A stretch of 64,000 nt of DNA from Cristatella mucedo (lineage: Eukaryota > Bryozoa > Phylactolaemata > Cristatellidae), in contig WPIO01000050.1 in the NCBI GenBank assembly GCA_009760855.2, positions 2,358,501 to 2,422,500 on the forward strand. Reading direction: 5' to 3'. The translations under genes were made by a program, and so were the position numbers. This document shows, in pieces, positions 10,861 to 22,684 of this stretch. The notes beneath the pieces are model-generated. The model was not told where the DNA came from, made no database searches, and saw only the letters and a program-made list of their open reading frames with translations. Position 1 is the first letter of the stretch, and the number at the start of each line of letters is the position of its first letter.

Positions 10861-11589
10861 CTACTATAGGCTAAAATGCTCGCCAATAGTTAAGCGCAAA
10901 AAGCCACAATTGTATGGGTCAGCCCAAAGCATGATGCCTAGAATTTTATAAACCTAGCAAGAACTAACCCGATCACAATCATTTTTATGAATGCAAGTTA
11001 AGCAAACTTGAGTACTTTTTTCGAATTCATTAACATTAAAAAGGAAAAATAGCACGACTAGCTTCCTGATTTGTCAGAGAGATTCAATGTGGATGAAGAG
11101 CCCGGTGTTAAGTAAATATTCACAGAGCTACTGTCGAATAAATATTTATACAGTCTCTGTTACTGATATTCAAATACTGACAAAGTTAATGTTTAGTTAT
11201 TGCTACTGCCTCAGTTCTCAATAACCTATGGCTTGAGAAGTTCTCACTGTATTAGTGAAGACGTTTATTCCATATCGAAAGAACTGGCTGGCGTCCATTA
11301 AAAGGTTCTTTGAAATATTGATTCTTTTTTTGTTGCGATCAAATGCTCTTGGATGGAGCACAAATCAGTCGCTGTTCAAAATCCACTAAGTTGTGTACAT
11401 TTCACGATGGACTGAAATGATAGAATTGTAGGAATTAGTTTTAATTGGTAAGTAAAAGCAATGTATATGCGAGCACTTTTTATCATGCTCACTCAAGAGA
11501 CTGAGGTTTGTCAGAGGTAAAGCTACATGAGTTGAGTCAGAATAGCTAATGGTACGATGACTTGAAAGAAGTTATTATAGGTAGGATGA

Positions 11590-14035
11590 AGCTAGAGAAT
11601 GAAGGAAATTAAACGCGAGTGACAAAACCATTTAAGTGAATACACTGCTTGATTAAAACTCAGTCAAGGTTTGTGTAAAGTGGTGTGATGTGGCAATTGC
11701 TACGCTCACGATAGAGAGCTTAGCTGGAGAGTTTGTACCAACTATAAGTGCCCGACTGCGTACGCCGGTAGTCTAGCAAATGAAGCTGAAGAAGTGTAGA
11801 CGGTATTTTCAAATACATGAACGAATTTATATATCATGTCAAAGCACGCCCGGCTGAAGAAAAGTTAAGTAGCTCTAAGTAATCAGACTTGACTGTGTAG
11901 TTAGCGTTGTCACTAGTGAAGGTCACTTTTCCAGTTGAAACCTTAATTTCGGGCAGATTCAACAGGAGATATGCTGGCAGAATTCATTCTCAGACTTAAG
12001 ATTTTCAGTTTATGACACTTTCGCACATAGCGAGTAATTTGGCTATATCGTCAGTGAGTTAAAGAAGGCTTACTGCCATTAATGTGGAGATATCGGCAAT
12101 ACATGCAGCATGGAGTTAAGAGAATTCAACGTATTTGAGAACTCGAGGGATCAATTCATAGGTGCGACTGAGTCAGCTGCATAAAAGCGTAGAATTTTCT
12201 TTGCGATATGATCCTCGAAAGGGCGACTTAAAAAGAAGTGGACCAAGCATTGAGCTCTGAGGTACCCCCTACTTCAGGGAATCTTAGGATGGCCGCTATG
12301 TTGTCGAGTAAATACTCTGGAGTCTTCCACTGATATAGATTGTGAATCATTGCAATTCAATTCCAGAGATGCAAAGCTAGATTGAAGGCACTCGAGAAGA
12401 CCTTGGAGATGTAATGTATCTCCGTCAGTAACTCCACAAAGTCATAAAGACCATGTGGGTGTTATGCAGGAGAGTTTTGTATAGCACTCACAGCCTAAGC
12501 GGCTTTCGGTACGCATTCGGTAGCCAACCGACTTTGTCTCACGCAACAAAGAGAAAGTTGGAAGCATAGCAGAGTTAGGAGAGCAGTTGAGGTAGTGAGT
12601 AGCAGTTCAGGACCGTTGAAAAAGATGTGCCATAGTCGGCAGTTGGAGAGTAGATGTCGTTGCGTCAAAAAAATTAAAAGCTGTGGATCGATCAAGCCAA
12701 CTAAGAGGAAAGAGTTCACCTAATTCTTCTCCGTTTCATAAGGTCTCTATTTACCTGAAACAATTCTGACTGTTAATTGATTATATCTAAAACCAGACTG
12801 GAAATTTCTGGGTAGGTTTTCTTAGCTTTTTGGAAAGAGTTCAGATTTTATACTACAACTCGTTCCAGTGTCTTTGATAGGAACCGCAGGAGAGTGGGCA
12901 AAAGTCACTCAAGCCATCTTGGTCTAGCGTTACTTTTTTAATTGTTGGCAAAGTGACAGAATTTTTTTGAAACTTTCAGATATACGACCTGAGGCTAGTG
13001 ACACACTTTTCACAATAGCAGCGCACGACTGTAGCATATATGAGCATCATACAAGGTGCACAGTGACAATAGAAGGCTCTAGAAGATTGGTATTTTTCTT
13101 TGACTGGTTGCTGAATTTCTTCTGGATGAGGTCTCTCTTGGCCTAATTTAACGTAGACACCGAGGTGCTGCACATAAATGTGGTAGAGGAGTGTCGTGCA
13201 TGCATCTTATGTAGGAACACGAGTCTAGTAGGAAGGCTGCTTCTTTATGGATGGCTCTCTTATCTTGTCTACTTTGCTGACAACAAAGCTAGACTAGTGG
13301 TCAGCAATTTCGCAGCAAGGATGACTCGGTAAGGAGATAGCGAAAGAGTTGTAACGAGATGGCTGATCGTAGAATGAAAGAAATTCTGGATTGTGTATCT
13401 GTGATTAAACCATATTTTCGTAGAGGCTAGATTTGGTCTGCGCTAGGATCGACTGATTATTATCTACAGTAGCCCTCGTATACCTTGCAATGGGCAGGCC
13501 ATCCTAATAATTAGTATAATTTCTCAAGCTTGCGCTTAGTAGACTTAATTAATTGCACCACAGTCTGTCTGCACGAGGCGGCTCAGTGCCCTTAGTTAGA
13601 TTTGCATATTAGTCAGGTGCCAACTCGCATGTCAGCCAGTGTCGTGTTGGATCATTCTGCTGGCGATGGCAGGACGGAAGGGGGATTGAGCAGCCGGGGC
13701 TAAGAAGATTTTGTCGCGCGGACAGCATCCATGTCAAGAGTTTTGAAGTTTCACGATTAACGGATGATTTTGAATGTGAATGAGGCACACACTACAGACC
13801 CTACGGGATCCGCATGTGGTCAGATGAGCAGAAGCTTTGTAAGAAAAGAAGACGAGAGCATACACTGGTGGAAAAAAGAACCGATTGAAAGTGTGATGCT
13901 TGTTAAGAGTAGGGTCATGCAAAGAAGCCATGAGAGAAAACGAGCCAGTCATTGCACGCAATTTGGCACCGAAGGTGGTCTGAAAAGCTTTCAAATGCAT
14001 ATTCAAATCACTCATGGCTAGAAAAACATTCATTC
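11590..14035 (-). mobile_element. LINE-1 decayed copy, interrupted by a LINE-2 fragment
   Basis: Nucleotide landmarks of LINE-1 in minus orientation recur: GTGATGTGGCAATTGCTACG (11,681), the GTCACTAGTGAAGGTCACTTTTCCA region (11,908), CAACAGGAGATATGCTGGCAG (11,959) and TTCCAGTGTCTTTGATAGGA (12,865). The order matches 42.8-44.3 kb. It is split at 12,409-12,725 by LINE-2, so LINE-2 jumped into it later. No open frame of useful length remains. Confidence 0.65.
12409..12725 (-). mobile_element. LINE-2 3' end inserted into LINE-1
   Basis: The stretch from ATGTATCTCCGTCAGTAACT to the CAGTTGGAGAGTAGA and CGTTGCG landmarks is nearly the same as 45,318-45,580, in minus orientation. It is a 5'-truncated copy that carries only the 3' end of the element. 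Confidence 0.8.
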
Positions 14036-14485
14036 ACGCATGCAAAATCTAAATGAGATAAGAGAAACCTGAGAAACGGGGACGTTTTACTTGGGCGGGG
14101 CATATATTTTCGTGACCATTGGAAGCTTATTGTCGCATTAACTCAAATAAAGAGATTCAATACACAGATTTGATGCGTCAAAAAAGGATAGAAATTGAGG
14201 AAGGAACGAGTGGGCAATGGTGACCTCTCCCAAATTTCCGAGATCGTCTCCGATAGAAATGATATACCTTGCTACTCAACTATGTTCCGCTCTTTCACTT
14301 TGCTTCGTGAAACGCATCGAATGGGCTACACAAAACTCTGCTTCGTAATACCCGCACAGTCTTTCTGGCTTTGCCGAGATACACGTCAAGATATAATACG
14401 TTAAATCGTATTACGTATGATTAGGGGTTTATTGCACATACTGAGTGAGAATTCCAATGAACAGCTATAAGATGGTCCGCAGGGG

Positions 14486-14526
14486 TTATAGCAGGTCGGA
14501 TTTATAGCAGGTCGGATTTATAGCAG
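14486..14526. repeat. 16-bp tandem repeat, about 2.5 copies
   Basis: The unit TTATAGCAGGTCGGAT occurs at 14,486-14,501 and 14,502-14,517, followed by a partial third copy TTATAGCAG. Confidence 0.85.
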
Positions 14527-15380
14527 CTGATCTTGAGGCAGATCATGCACGGCCGCTAGCTGCAAAGCCCTCAATACCTAACATACGAGCTTCCGTCTGA
14601 GGCATGTTTACGCACGCCTTCGCTTGGAGACACCAAATTAACATACCATAGCAACAGCATCCACATCTAAGAATAAATTTGAAGGAATAGGGCGCACCAA
14701 TGATTGACACGTAAGATGAAACCTAACGGGCAGATAATAATTAGTCTGCGAAACTAAAGCTGAGGGCGGCGTGGTGGGATAGTTCACGGTACACGAGGAC
14801 ACAAGATTTCAGACATCCATGGACGCGTAATCTCTTGCACGGTGCATTAAAAGAGGACACGCTTTAGGCCGGTCTCAGCTTTATTCGGTTACGTGAACGA
14901 TGTTGGCGAAAAATTTGATTGAAGGAATGGAATCCTGTGAAGGCGAGAAATGCTAGTAGCGCTTGATTCTCTAGCAGCAGTGAAAGGCACTGGTTAGTAA
15001 GTTATATGCTTTGAATTTTTGAAGACAGTGCAGGTAAGTAGCTAATTTAACAGAATTTCGGCTCGTAGTTTTTACTTCCAATTCCTTGAAATGGGAGAGG
15101 AGCGAATCGAAGTCAACGTTTTTTTTCTTCAAATTAGCCTGCTGAATTATCTAGCAGCTCGACTAGTAGTTTCAAATGGATTTGCCAGCCTATTATGGAA
15201 TCAAATTAAAATACAGGTACATTAGTTTTTTTAAGGATAATCAGTGAATCAGCACTGAAGTGCACTGCAATGATAATAGTGAACGTAAATTGTGCAGTAA
15301 GAGCTTATCCTGAAGCTGCACCGAAAGTTGCAGGACAGCACTCAGCAAACTTTGCCTTCAATATTTGAAGTAACTCGGGG

Positions 15381-15410
15381 AGAACCGGCAATCAGCTGAT
15401 TGCCGGTTCT
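15381..15410. repeat. 30-bp perfect palindrome
   Basis: AGAACCGGCAATCAG (15,381-15,395) is followed immediately by its exact reverse complement CTGATTGCCGGTTCT. There is no spacer and symmetry stops at both ends. Function unknown. Confidence 0.9.
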
Positions 15411-15743
15411 ACCAGAATCATGTTGGTCAATATGAAAAGTATTTGCTGCTGATACAAAAGGTAAGGATTACTTGCAGACACTTTCCTTAACTATTCGATT
15501 ACAGCTCTACGCATTTATCTACGGCTGCACTTCAGCAAAAGCTAGTTGAGGTCACAGCTCGGCTTGTGCAAGTAATCAAGGTGCCGAGCCGTCGGTGGGG
15601 GGATATCGCGATTCTTCGGTGCTTAAGTCCTAACGGTTAGTGTTAGGACCTTCATTCTTTGACAACTAAACTTCTGACCGGAGGTTTTGTAAACTTAGAT
15701 TGGGGAACTACATTGTTGCTGTCTAATTCGGTTTCAATTTTAG

Positions 15744-15938
15744 TTGCGTTGAGGAATTACGAAATACATTGGGCGTCAACTCGTGGAGTCAGGCAGAACA
15801 ATTACTGTCGAGCGTCGCTAACAGCTTTCGAGAAGATAGCGAGCTCGTCGCAGCAGGATTTATTTCAAGCGGTGATGTACCCTCAGTTGCAGCTGCTGGC
15901 AAGACATCTTATTTGATGGCACCGTCGGAAGTCGATAG
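15744..15938 (+). CDS. Exon C0, diverged first member of the C exon family
   Basis: The exon follows acceptor GGTTTCAATTTTAG and ends at donor GATAG|GTATGG. It is 195 nt: one base, 64 codons, two bases, exactly the length and phase of the five later C exons. The peptide starts CVEELRNTLGVNSW and contains SQAEQLLSSVANSF, which aligns with IEADEYLSSLVNNL of the array copies. The C-terminal half (GDVPSVAAAG...EVDR) has drifted. It is acidic/Ser-rich with no Cys pattern, signal peptide or known domain. No E- or D-type partner was found beside it. The exact length match supports a true exon and an ancestral duplication older than the array. Confidence 0.65.
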
Positions 15939-15939
15939 G

Positions 15940-17620
15940 TATGGTCAAATGCAAACGTACGAGCCTTCGTTCTAAGCTTACCGGTTACTATCTTTAGCTC
16001 GGGCTATTAGGCTCACTTGGCTTAGTCGCCGTGATCAAGCTCCTTACTTTTAATAACGCTGCTAGTCATGAGTGCAAAAATCCACGCAGTCTCTCATGAT
16101 CGCACTGAATACGTGACACACTAATTTCTACTATCCTTCGCTAGAGTTTAGCTGAAGCGGAACACTTCCACTGCCATTATGAATGCTACAAATGACAAGA
16201 AGACGCCGAGCATAACTCAGCTCCTTTCTAACTATTTTGAACGTAGAGTAAATGATGAACGACGTTACTAAAGTAACGGATCTTTTTGGGAGTGTGTCAT
16301 GCCATTCTTAGTTGCCATGAAAGCATGGATAAGCTAGAGCTCTCCTGAGAGCCATTTTTCCATGAGCCCTAACTCGAGAACTTGTGCAATGAGATATTAT
16401 GTGACATTGACGTTACAGTTGGCGCTCATTTGCGGGAATACCAATAAATTCAATTAAATTTCTTAAGTGCTTTAGAAAAATTTAACCTCATTATTGTTAC
16501 TTCGCACCAGATGGTGTAGCAGCCTAATACTAGCAGACTAGTGGAGATGATTTGAGTGATGTGAGTGCACTATAAATCTCTTGAATCTATATAAGTCTCG
16601 TGAATAAAAACCGCATAGTATGTGTGGCTTTGTGCAGTAAAAGACGGAGATATATTAAATTTTCAAAAGTATAGTGTGCACCAAAATGGTGAGAAGACTC
16701 GTCGATGTAATCTTGAATCTTGCTAGTTTTTAGTCTCCTTTGAAATGTTATGTAATGACGCCATTCGGCAAACAGTTTATGTTTTGTGCACACAGATACT
16801 GCAAGCATCATAGCCTAAGCAATGGAGTTGAGTTAGATACTCATGTAAATTAAAATTATTTGTATTCGCTTAGGAATCCTAAAAATATCTAGGCTTCTTT
16901 GAAAAAGGCAGATAAGTAGCTCCACTTTAGAGAGCTTTAGTACAGTCGTATCATACTGCATGAATTCGGATAGACAATTCTCTAGAATTTAAGTGTTGAA
17001 GGGACATTAAAAAAAGCATTCATTAACACTTACAGCCTATTTATAAAGAAGTCTTCACATAATGAAATTCGGCCGGAAAGTTTTGGCAGCAGAAACCATG
17101 ATTAGGGCTGACACCATTTATGCTGGCCTTTCCATGTTTTACTGGAATGAGACTAAGGTGCACGTAACTGCATGATAGCTCATTACCAGTGTCCTCTGAG
17201 CACATATATAGGCAAACCTTCGTTTGATGCCGATGACGTAAATTATGTAGAAGTACCGTTAATTTTTGTATAGTGATTAACCTTTTTATTTTTTAGCCGT
17301 TCCAAAGAGCTAATAATTTTGCGTATCTCCAATAAACACTTTCTATGTGTTAGCATCACACTTAATGTGTCGCGAACGGTTCCATTTTTGATAGTAATGA
17401 TACGTCTAGAGAAAGCAGCTCAAGTTAATTTGCCTCAAACAAGTTTAAGCATTCATCCCTGAACTCGGGTTTAGCTTATCGCACCTAGCAGCTTCGAGCC
17501 CAATCCTCCTATCCTGACGGGGAATTATTGTTATATTATATGCCGAGTTTGCATTTCAATGAGATAAGTAGCTGACAAGTCTCAATGTTATAAATTGCAC
17601 GTCGGTATTCCTTGGTATCC
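15940..17620. other. Intron-like stretch before the array
   Basis: No supported exon or mobile element is recognised. The sequence is A/T-rich with many stops in all frames. Confidence 0.4.
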
Positions 17621-18026
17621 AGAGCAAGTGGCTTAGTGAGCTGAGCTTCAGCAGCCATCATATGTTTTCCTATTTTCAGCTACTGTGGTTAGAGATTTAG
17701 TTCACAGAAGGCGTACAGAGATCCTAAAATATTTTAATAGTGACTACATCGGCTCTTGATACGGTTCTTTCTAAAAAAAGAATAAAGAATGTCGTGAGCT
17801 ACATCAGCTCCGATTCATGAATGTGAATTCTTTAAATTTTATATGTGAACCGACATCAAAACAAGAAAGTCATAGACACTTAAATATAGAGAACCTAAAA
17901 GTGACCCATGCTGTTTTACAAATACAATACACGATACATTGTTTAGATTTCATGGCTGCAGTGTGCAGTAGCTTTAATGCTTACGCTCGACTTAGTTTGC
18001 AGTGAATTTGTATTATTATTGCATTG

Positions 18027-18119
18027 ACTTATAAATGCCGACAACGATATGGAAGCTGATTACTCGGTTCAGAATAACGAGTTGTGTTCTTATCGACCTA
18101 ATACTAAATAAACTAATAA
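18027..18119 (+). pseudogene. Decayed exon E1
   Basis: Matches exon E of blocks 3-5 over its full 93 nt (ANGCCGAC...ATGGAAGCTGA, then CAGAATAACGAGTTGTG). The acceptor AG is missing (ACTTATAA where others have ATAG), an in-frame TAA occurs near the end, and the last third no longer aligns as protein. The donor GTAAGTG remains. It cannot function as the phase-2 exon seen downstream. Confidence 0.75.
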
Positions 18120-18221
18120 GTAAGTGAACTCCTTTGGATAATCCAGTACTAATACAATTATTTCTACTGACTTGACGTCTCAATTCTGCAAAGTTTGTGA
18201 GGACTGCTACTTTTGTTTCAG

Positions 18222-18416
18222 ATTGCCAGACAAGATACTGAAGCAAAGTGAGGAAGACGACACATTTATTGAGGCGGATGAGTATCTTAGCAGCTTGGTG
18301 AATAATCTTAAAGGTTCCTGTCAGCCTGATCCACGGGCGGCTGTAGAAAAGAGTTCAAAAGCTGCCAGTTCCGCCAACCAATCTACACTGTCACAGTTGC
18401 TCGGACTCGACGACGG
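18222..18416 (+). CDS. Exon C1 of the tandem-cassette gene
   Basis: Acceptor CTTTTGTTTCAG, donor GG|GTAAAGT; 195 nt, 1 + 64 codons + 2. The peptide starts LPDKILKQSEEDDTF, then IEADEYLSSLVNNLKGSCQ, and ends STLSQLLGLDD. The final bases GG differ from AG in the other copies, changing the junction residue from Arg/Ser to Gly/Ala type. The middle part (AAVEKSSKAASSAN) differs most from its sisters. An amphipathic helix with an LxxLL pattern (LSQLL) is visible near the C-terminal end. The family is unrecognised. Confidence 0.75.
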
Positions 18417-19493
18417 GTAAAGTACTGAACTCTGTGGAATGTGTCCCGAGAAGCCACACATGGATTTTCATTACGGCATCGACTATTTGTCTTTTCGTTA
18501 CGCACGATTAATCTCGGAAAAGATGTGCACTGAGCTGTACAAGAATTGCAGCTCGATCATTTGCAATTCTTAAAGATGCCACGACTGCAATACTCCGTTT
18601 GGCTGAGAGTAAAAACAAATATGTAATTCTTTGCTAGCGGTTTCTTGGTTTTGAGAATAATCACATTTCTGCGGACGCTACAATATGCAGTGGTTTACTG
18701 AGAGCTAGGATACATTGGTGTGAAGATACAAATTGAGAGGAGGTGATGACTCATCACAGATTGCAAAAAAAAATAAGAGATTGCTTTGACGAGTAAAATG
18801 TCAAGAAAATAATATCATATTTGGTCATTGAGGTCCTAACTTGCTGAAGCTAAGGTTAAACAGTCTCAAGATGGAAGAAACAGCTATTCCACGAGTACGT
18901 TGGTTCAAGACAGTTAAGAAACTAGCTTCAAACATTTGACATACCATATCACGTATGACTAGAATGTCACTTTTAGTTGACAGAATGTAACCAGTTTGAT
19001 AGTACCTCAATTGATCAAGTCCCTACCGAAGCTAATACTTTTGCAGCTGAAACATTGCAATTCTAGAAAAGTCGAACGATGTCACTGCAGATACAAATTG
19101 CTCTCCAAAATTTCCACTGCTATTTAAAAACGTAGCCCACGAATGTCACTATCGGTATTAGGTCCGTTTTAAAAAACCTCAACAATTTATTTCATGAGCT
19201 GGATAATTATTTTGGTTGAAAAATTACTTTTAGCTAAGGCAGGACAGCACTATTTGGATAGCAAGACTTGTCTGCAGCACTAAATTAAAGGACAGACGGC
19301 AGACCTGAATCGCATTAGAGTGCTGCCCTGGTTAATGCAATTATTTTGCTTGCTCGGTCGTGCAAGTGCTACAGTGCAGCAAGTTTGTAATTCACCTCAT
19401 GTGACAAAGATGGTCATACTTGTACACACACGCATGCACACAAACTTAAGGCACATGCACACCTACTGTTTTATTTATTTATTTATGTGATAG

Positions 19494-19604
19494 CCATCTG
19501 GAGGTAGCATACGATGACGAAATCGATGAAGCATTTGTCCAGTCACTGAACGTTCACTCGGCTTTGAGTTTCGACGGACTTACCGATCATGATGGCAACC
19601 AAAG
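19494..19604 (+). CDS. Exon D1 of the tandem-cassette gene
   Basis: Acceptor TTTATGTGATAG, donor AAAG|GTAGGCG; 111 nt, 1 + 36 codons + 2. The peptide starts HLEVAYDDEIDEAFVQSLN and ends FDGLTDHDGNQ. Later copies read LLEVAYG and DGLDRHDG at the same places. It is strongly acidic with no cysteine. The intron before it holds a CA-rich spot at the same relative position as the CA or AT microsatellites of the other blocks. Confidence 0.75.
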
Positions 19605-21036
19605 GTAGGCGAGGCCTCGAACTCTACTTGCTTTCAAATATCACAGTTACTCGTCAAATGTGCATGTAGTCTTTAAATTATTGCCAAAGGAAACCCCTGA
19701 CCAAAGAACATAGAAAATCATTATTTTATTAAAAGAATTACATTTTCAATTGATTTAATATTCGCTAGATCTAACCTGAAAGATATTTTTTAGGAAATAC
19801 AATGCACAGTAAACAAGCTGATTAATTTTATGAGTAGCAACTGTGACCACATCTCCCTATCTGAAAAGTAGATAATTTGTAGATGATACTTAATATTTTT
19901 TTTTATAACCAACGGAGATGCGAAACGATAGATAGAGTGTGGCCATCGGAGTTTTCCAGTTCTTCGCGGTCCAGTAAACCAAACTTGAAGCAGGCAGCAG
20001 CTAGTAAGTTCAGGTGAAAAGCTTGCTTGAATGAAATATAACGTCAATGGCCTACTTTTACTTAATCTAACGATCAACCTAGCCGTACGGTTCAGCTCTT
20101 GATGACCAACATCGAGTCAGTATTTTCTCAAAGGCAAAGGTCTTTTGAATATGCTAAAGTTAATTGCTTTAATTTGTTTTGATATGCACTCGATTTGAAC
20201 TTTTAGCTGACCCCATACGTCGAGAAAGTGAACGGTATTTTGAAGTGATTACTGGCATTGCAACGTGCAAATGGATGTCTCATCCGTTATTTGGAATAAT
20301 AACCCAAAATAACGTAGCAGCAAAAGACTGCTAAGGAAGTTTTCAGTTACAAACGCTGTGGTTGTAGCATACGTTCGCACTAACAATCTATTCAATGGCA
20401 ATACAAATACCAAATGGACTTTTGCTTAGTGCCCTGAGAGAACTTGATCTCGAGTCAGGTAATTCAAAATTCGCAGCTAATGAATGAAAAAAAAGGTCAT
20501 GCTAAATGCTTCATGCTAAATTTTGATCATATAAAAGCAAGCGTGTATCGTTATACACGAAGTGTTCTTAAGCAAAAATGGTGAAAAATTGCAGCACTTT
20601 ATTACGGTACCTAACCGACATATAATCAAGAAAGTGGCTTAGTTGCATTAGCTCCCGAACCGATTATATGTTTTCCTATATCGCCACTTGTAAACTACTC
20701 TGGTTAGAGATTTAGTTCTCATATGGCGCTACAGAGATTTCATAATACTATAATCAATAATACCTCGGCTGTTCAACCTGGTATTTCTCAAAAAGAATAA
20801 GGAATGTCGTGAGCTACATCACCTTCAATTTTGGAATATAAGTTCTTTATCTTTTCAGGTGAACATATATCAAAAAAAGCAAGTTATAAACTCTTTAATG
20901 GACAGGACTTCAAAAGAATCAATTTTGTTTTACTACTAAAGTGCTAAATTAATTTTTTAGATTTCCTTGTACAGCGTGCTGTAACTTTGATGCCTACTGT
21001 CGCAATGACTAGCAGTGACGTTTTATCTTTATTTAG

Positions 21037-21129
21037 AGTTGTAAACGCCGACACTAATGTGGAAGCTGAGTGATAGGTACGGAATAATAAATTGTGTTTT
21101 TCTCTAGCAGTAGCTGAAGTAGTTGATAA
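21037..21129 (+). pseudogene. Decayed exon E2
   Basis: Full 93-nt match to E3-E5 with intact acceptor (TATTTAG) and donor (GTAAGTA), but adjacent in-frame TGA and TAG codons follow GTGGAAGCTGAG. The equivalent place in E3 reads GAATACCAG. Including it would terminate the protein, so it must be skipped or the mRNA is non-productive. The symmetric phases allow skipping without a frameshift. Confidence 0.8.
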
Positions 21130-21236
21130 GTAAGTAGGCAAATTTCCATGGTTAAGTAATGTCTATTTAAGTAATTCAAATACACTGGTTGGTTCATTTA
21201 TGCCAAACTTTTTGGACACTGCTACTTTTATTGCAG

Positions 21237-21431
21237 ATTACCAGAAAAGGGAAATAAGAAAACTGACAGAGACAACACATTTAATGAGGCGGATAAGTAT
21301 CTTAGCAGCTTGGTGAATAATTTTAAGAGTTCCTGTCAGCCTGATCCGGGTGAAGCTGTAGATACGGGTTCAAGAGCTCTCAGTCCCACCGACCAATCAG
21401 CTTTGGCACAGCTGCTCGGACTCGACGATAG
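21237..21431 (+). CDS. Exon C2 of the tandem-cassette gene
   Basis: Acceptor CTTTTATTGCAG, donor GATAG|GTAAAG; 195 nt, 1 + 64 codons + 2. The peptide starts LPEKGNKKTDRDNTF and reads NEADKYLSSLVNNFKSSCQ, then RALSPTDQSALAQLLGLDD. The frame has no stop. The ALAQLLGLDD end forms the same amphipathic LxxLL-like helix as in C3 and C4. It lies 108 nt after dead E2. Confidence 0.8.
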
Positions 21432-22474
21432 GTAAAGTGCTGCACTCTGTGGAATGGGTCACCGGAATCCAAGCCCTAATTTTCATTAAATAATTGGCTA
21501 TCTCCGTTTTCGTTACTTACGATTAATATTAGGAAAGAATGCCTGTGGAGCTGTGCAAGGATAGCAGCTTGATCCATTGAAAAACTCGTAAGTGCAACGA
21601 CTAGGATACTGCACATGGCTGAGAGTAAAAAAATATGTTATTCTTTGCTAGCTTTTTCATCGATTCGAGAATAATCAAATTTATGTGAAAGCTACGATAA
21701 GCGTTGGTTTACTCAAAGCTAGGATAAATTAGTGGGAAGACACAAATTGAGAGGTGATGAATCATCACAGATCGCCAAAGGTGATAAGAAATCCTTCAGG
21801 AGTTTAACATGTAGCCAAAACGTGCGTTCCCAGTTGAATGCTTGGACGAGGAAAATGTCACAAAACCATCTTGTTATTGAGGTCCTAACTTGCTAATTTC
21901 AAACAGTCTCTAGACGCAAGAAACAGATATTCCATGAGTACGTTGGTTCAAGTCAGTTTAGAAATTAGCTTCAAACCTTTGACATCCTATGTAACATTTG
22001 ACTAGAACGTCACTTTTAGTTGACAGAATGTAACCAGTTTTATAGAATCTCAATTGATCAAGTTACTACCGAAGCTAGTATTTTCGCAGCTGGAACATTA
22101 CAGTCGCATTCACCAGAACGATGTCACCGCAGATAGAAATATCTCATGAATGTCTGCTGACCTTAACAGACGTAGCACTACGAAATTTTCTATCCGTATT
22201 AGGTCCATTTTAGATATCAGAGAAATTTATTTCATCAGATGGATAGTTATTTTGGTTAAAAAGTGACTTTTAGCCAAGGCAAGGCAGCACTATTTAGATG
22301 GCAAGAAATGCCTACAGCGCTCAATAAAAGAACAGGTGGCAGAGCTGAATCACGTTAGAGTGCTGCAATAGCTTATGAAATTAATTTGCTTGCTAGTTCG
22401 TGCAACGTGCTACAGCTCAGCAAGTTTGCAATTCATCTCCTGTGACAAAGATGGTCATACTTGTACAAACACAT

Positions 22475-22475
<1 letters not shown>

Positions 22476-22512
<37 letters not shown>
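22476..22512. repeat. (CA)n microsatellite in block 2
   Basis: About 18 CA units in the intron just upstream of D2, at the same relative position as the repeats at 25,757 and 29,125. Confidence 0.95.
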
Positions 22513-22518
<6 letters not shown>

Positions 22519-22573
22519 TCTCAAACTTAAATAAATGCACACATAAGGTTTTATTTCTTTATTAATATGATAG

Positions 22574-22684
22574 CCTTCTGGAGATAGCATACGGTGAAGA
22601 AATCGATGAAGCATTCGTCCAAGCACTGAACGTTCACTCGACTTTGAATTTCGACGGACTTGATCGTCATGATGGCAACCAAAG
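22574..22684 (+). CDS. Exon D2 of the tandem-cassette gene
   Basis: Acceptor TAATATGATAG, donor AAAG|GTAGGCG; 111 nt. The peptide starts LLEIAYGEEIDEAFVQALN and ends NFDGLDRHDGNQ. Compared with D3, several changes are at third codon positions (ATC/ATT, GAT/GAC), while the acidic core DEAFVQALN is kept. Confidence 0.8.

Larger units (their letters stand above)
14040..15740. other. Stretch without a supported gene
   Basis: I see no exon with conserved splice sites here. It contains a short tandem repeat (14,486-14,526) and a perfect palindrome (15,381-15,410), listed separately. The short open frames (for example 14,195-14,404) have no support. Confidence 0.5.
17622..20629 (+). repeat. Array block 1 (dead E, C1, D1)
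   Basis: Begins at the AAGTGGCTTAGT landmark and includes the GAATGTCGTGAGCTACATC landmark near 17,788. It contains the decayed E1, exon C1, a CA-rich spot near 19,420-19,445 and exon D1. It is the most diverged of the five blocks at the E position. Edges are set by where the same landmark recurs. Confidence 0.75.

Noticed and set aside
20205-20250. Possible fourth exon in each block after an AACTTTTAG acceptor-like site
   Set aside because: The following sequence starts with an in-frame TGA in the needed phase, and the acceptor is not conserved in block 2.
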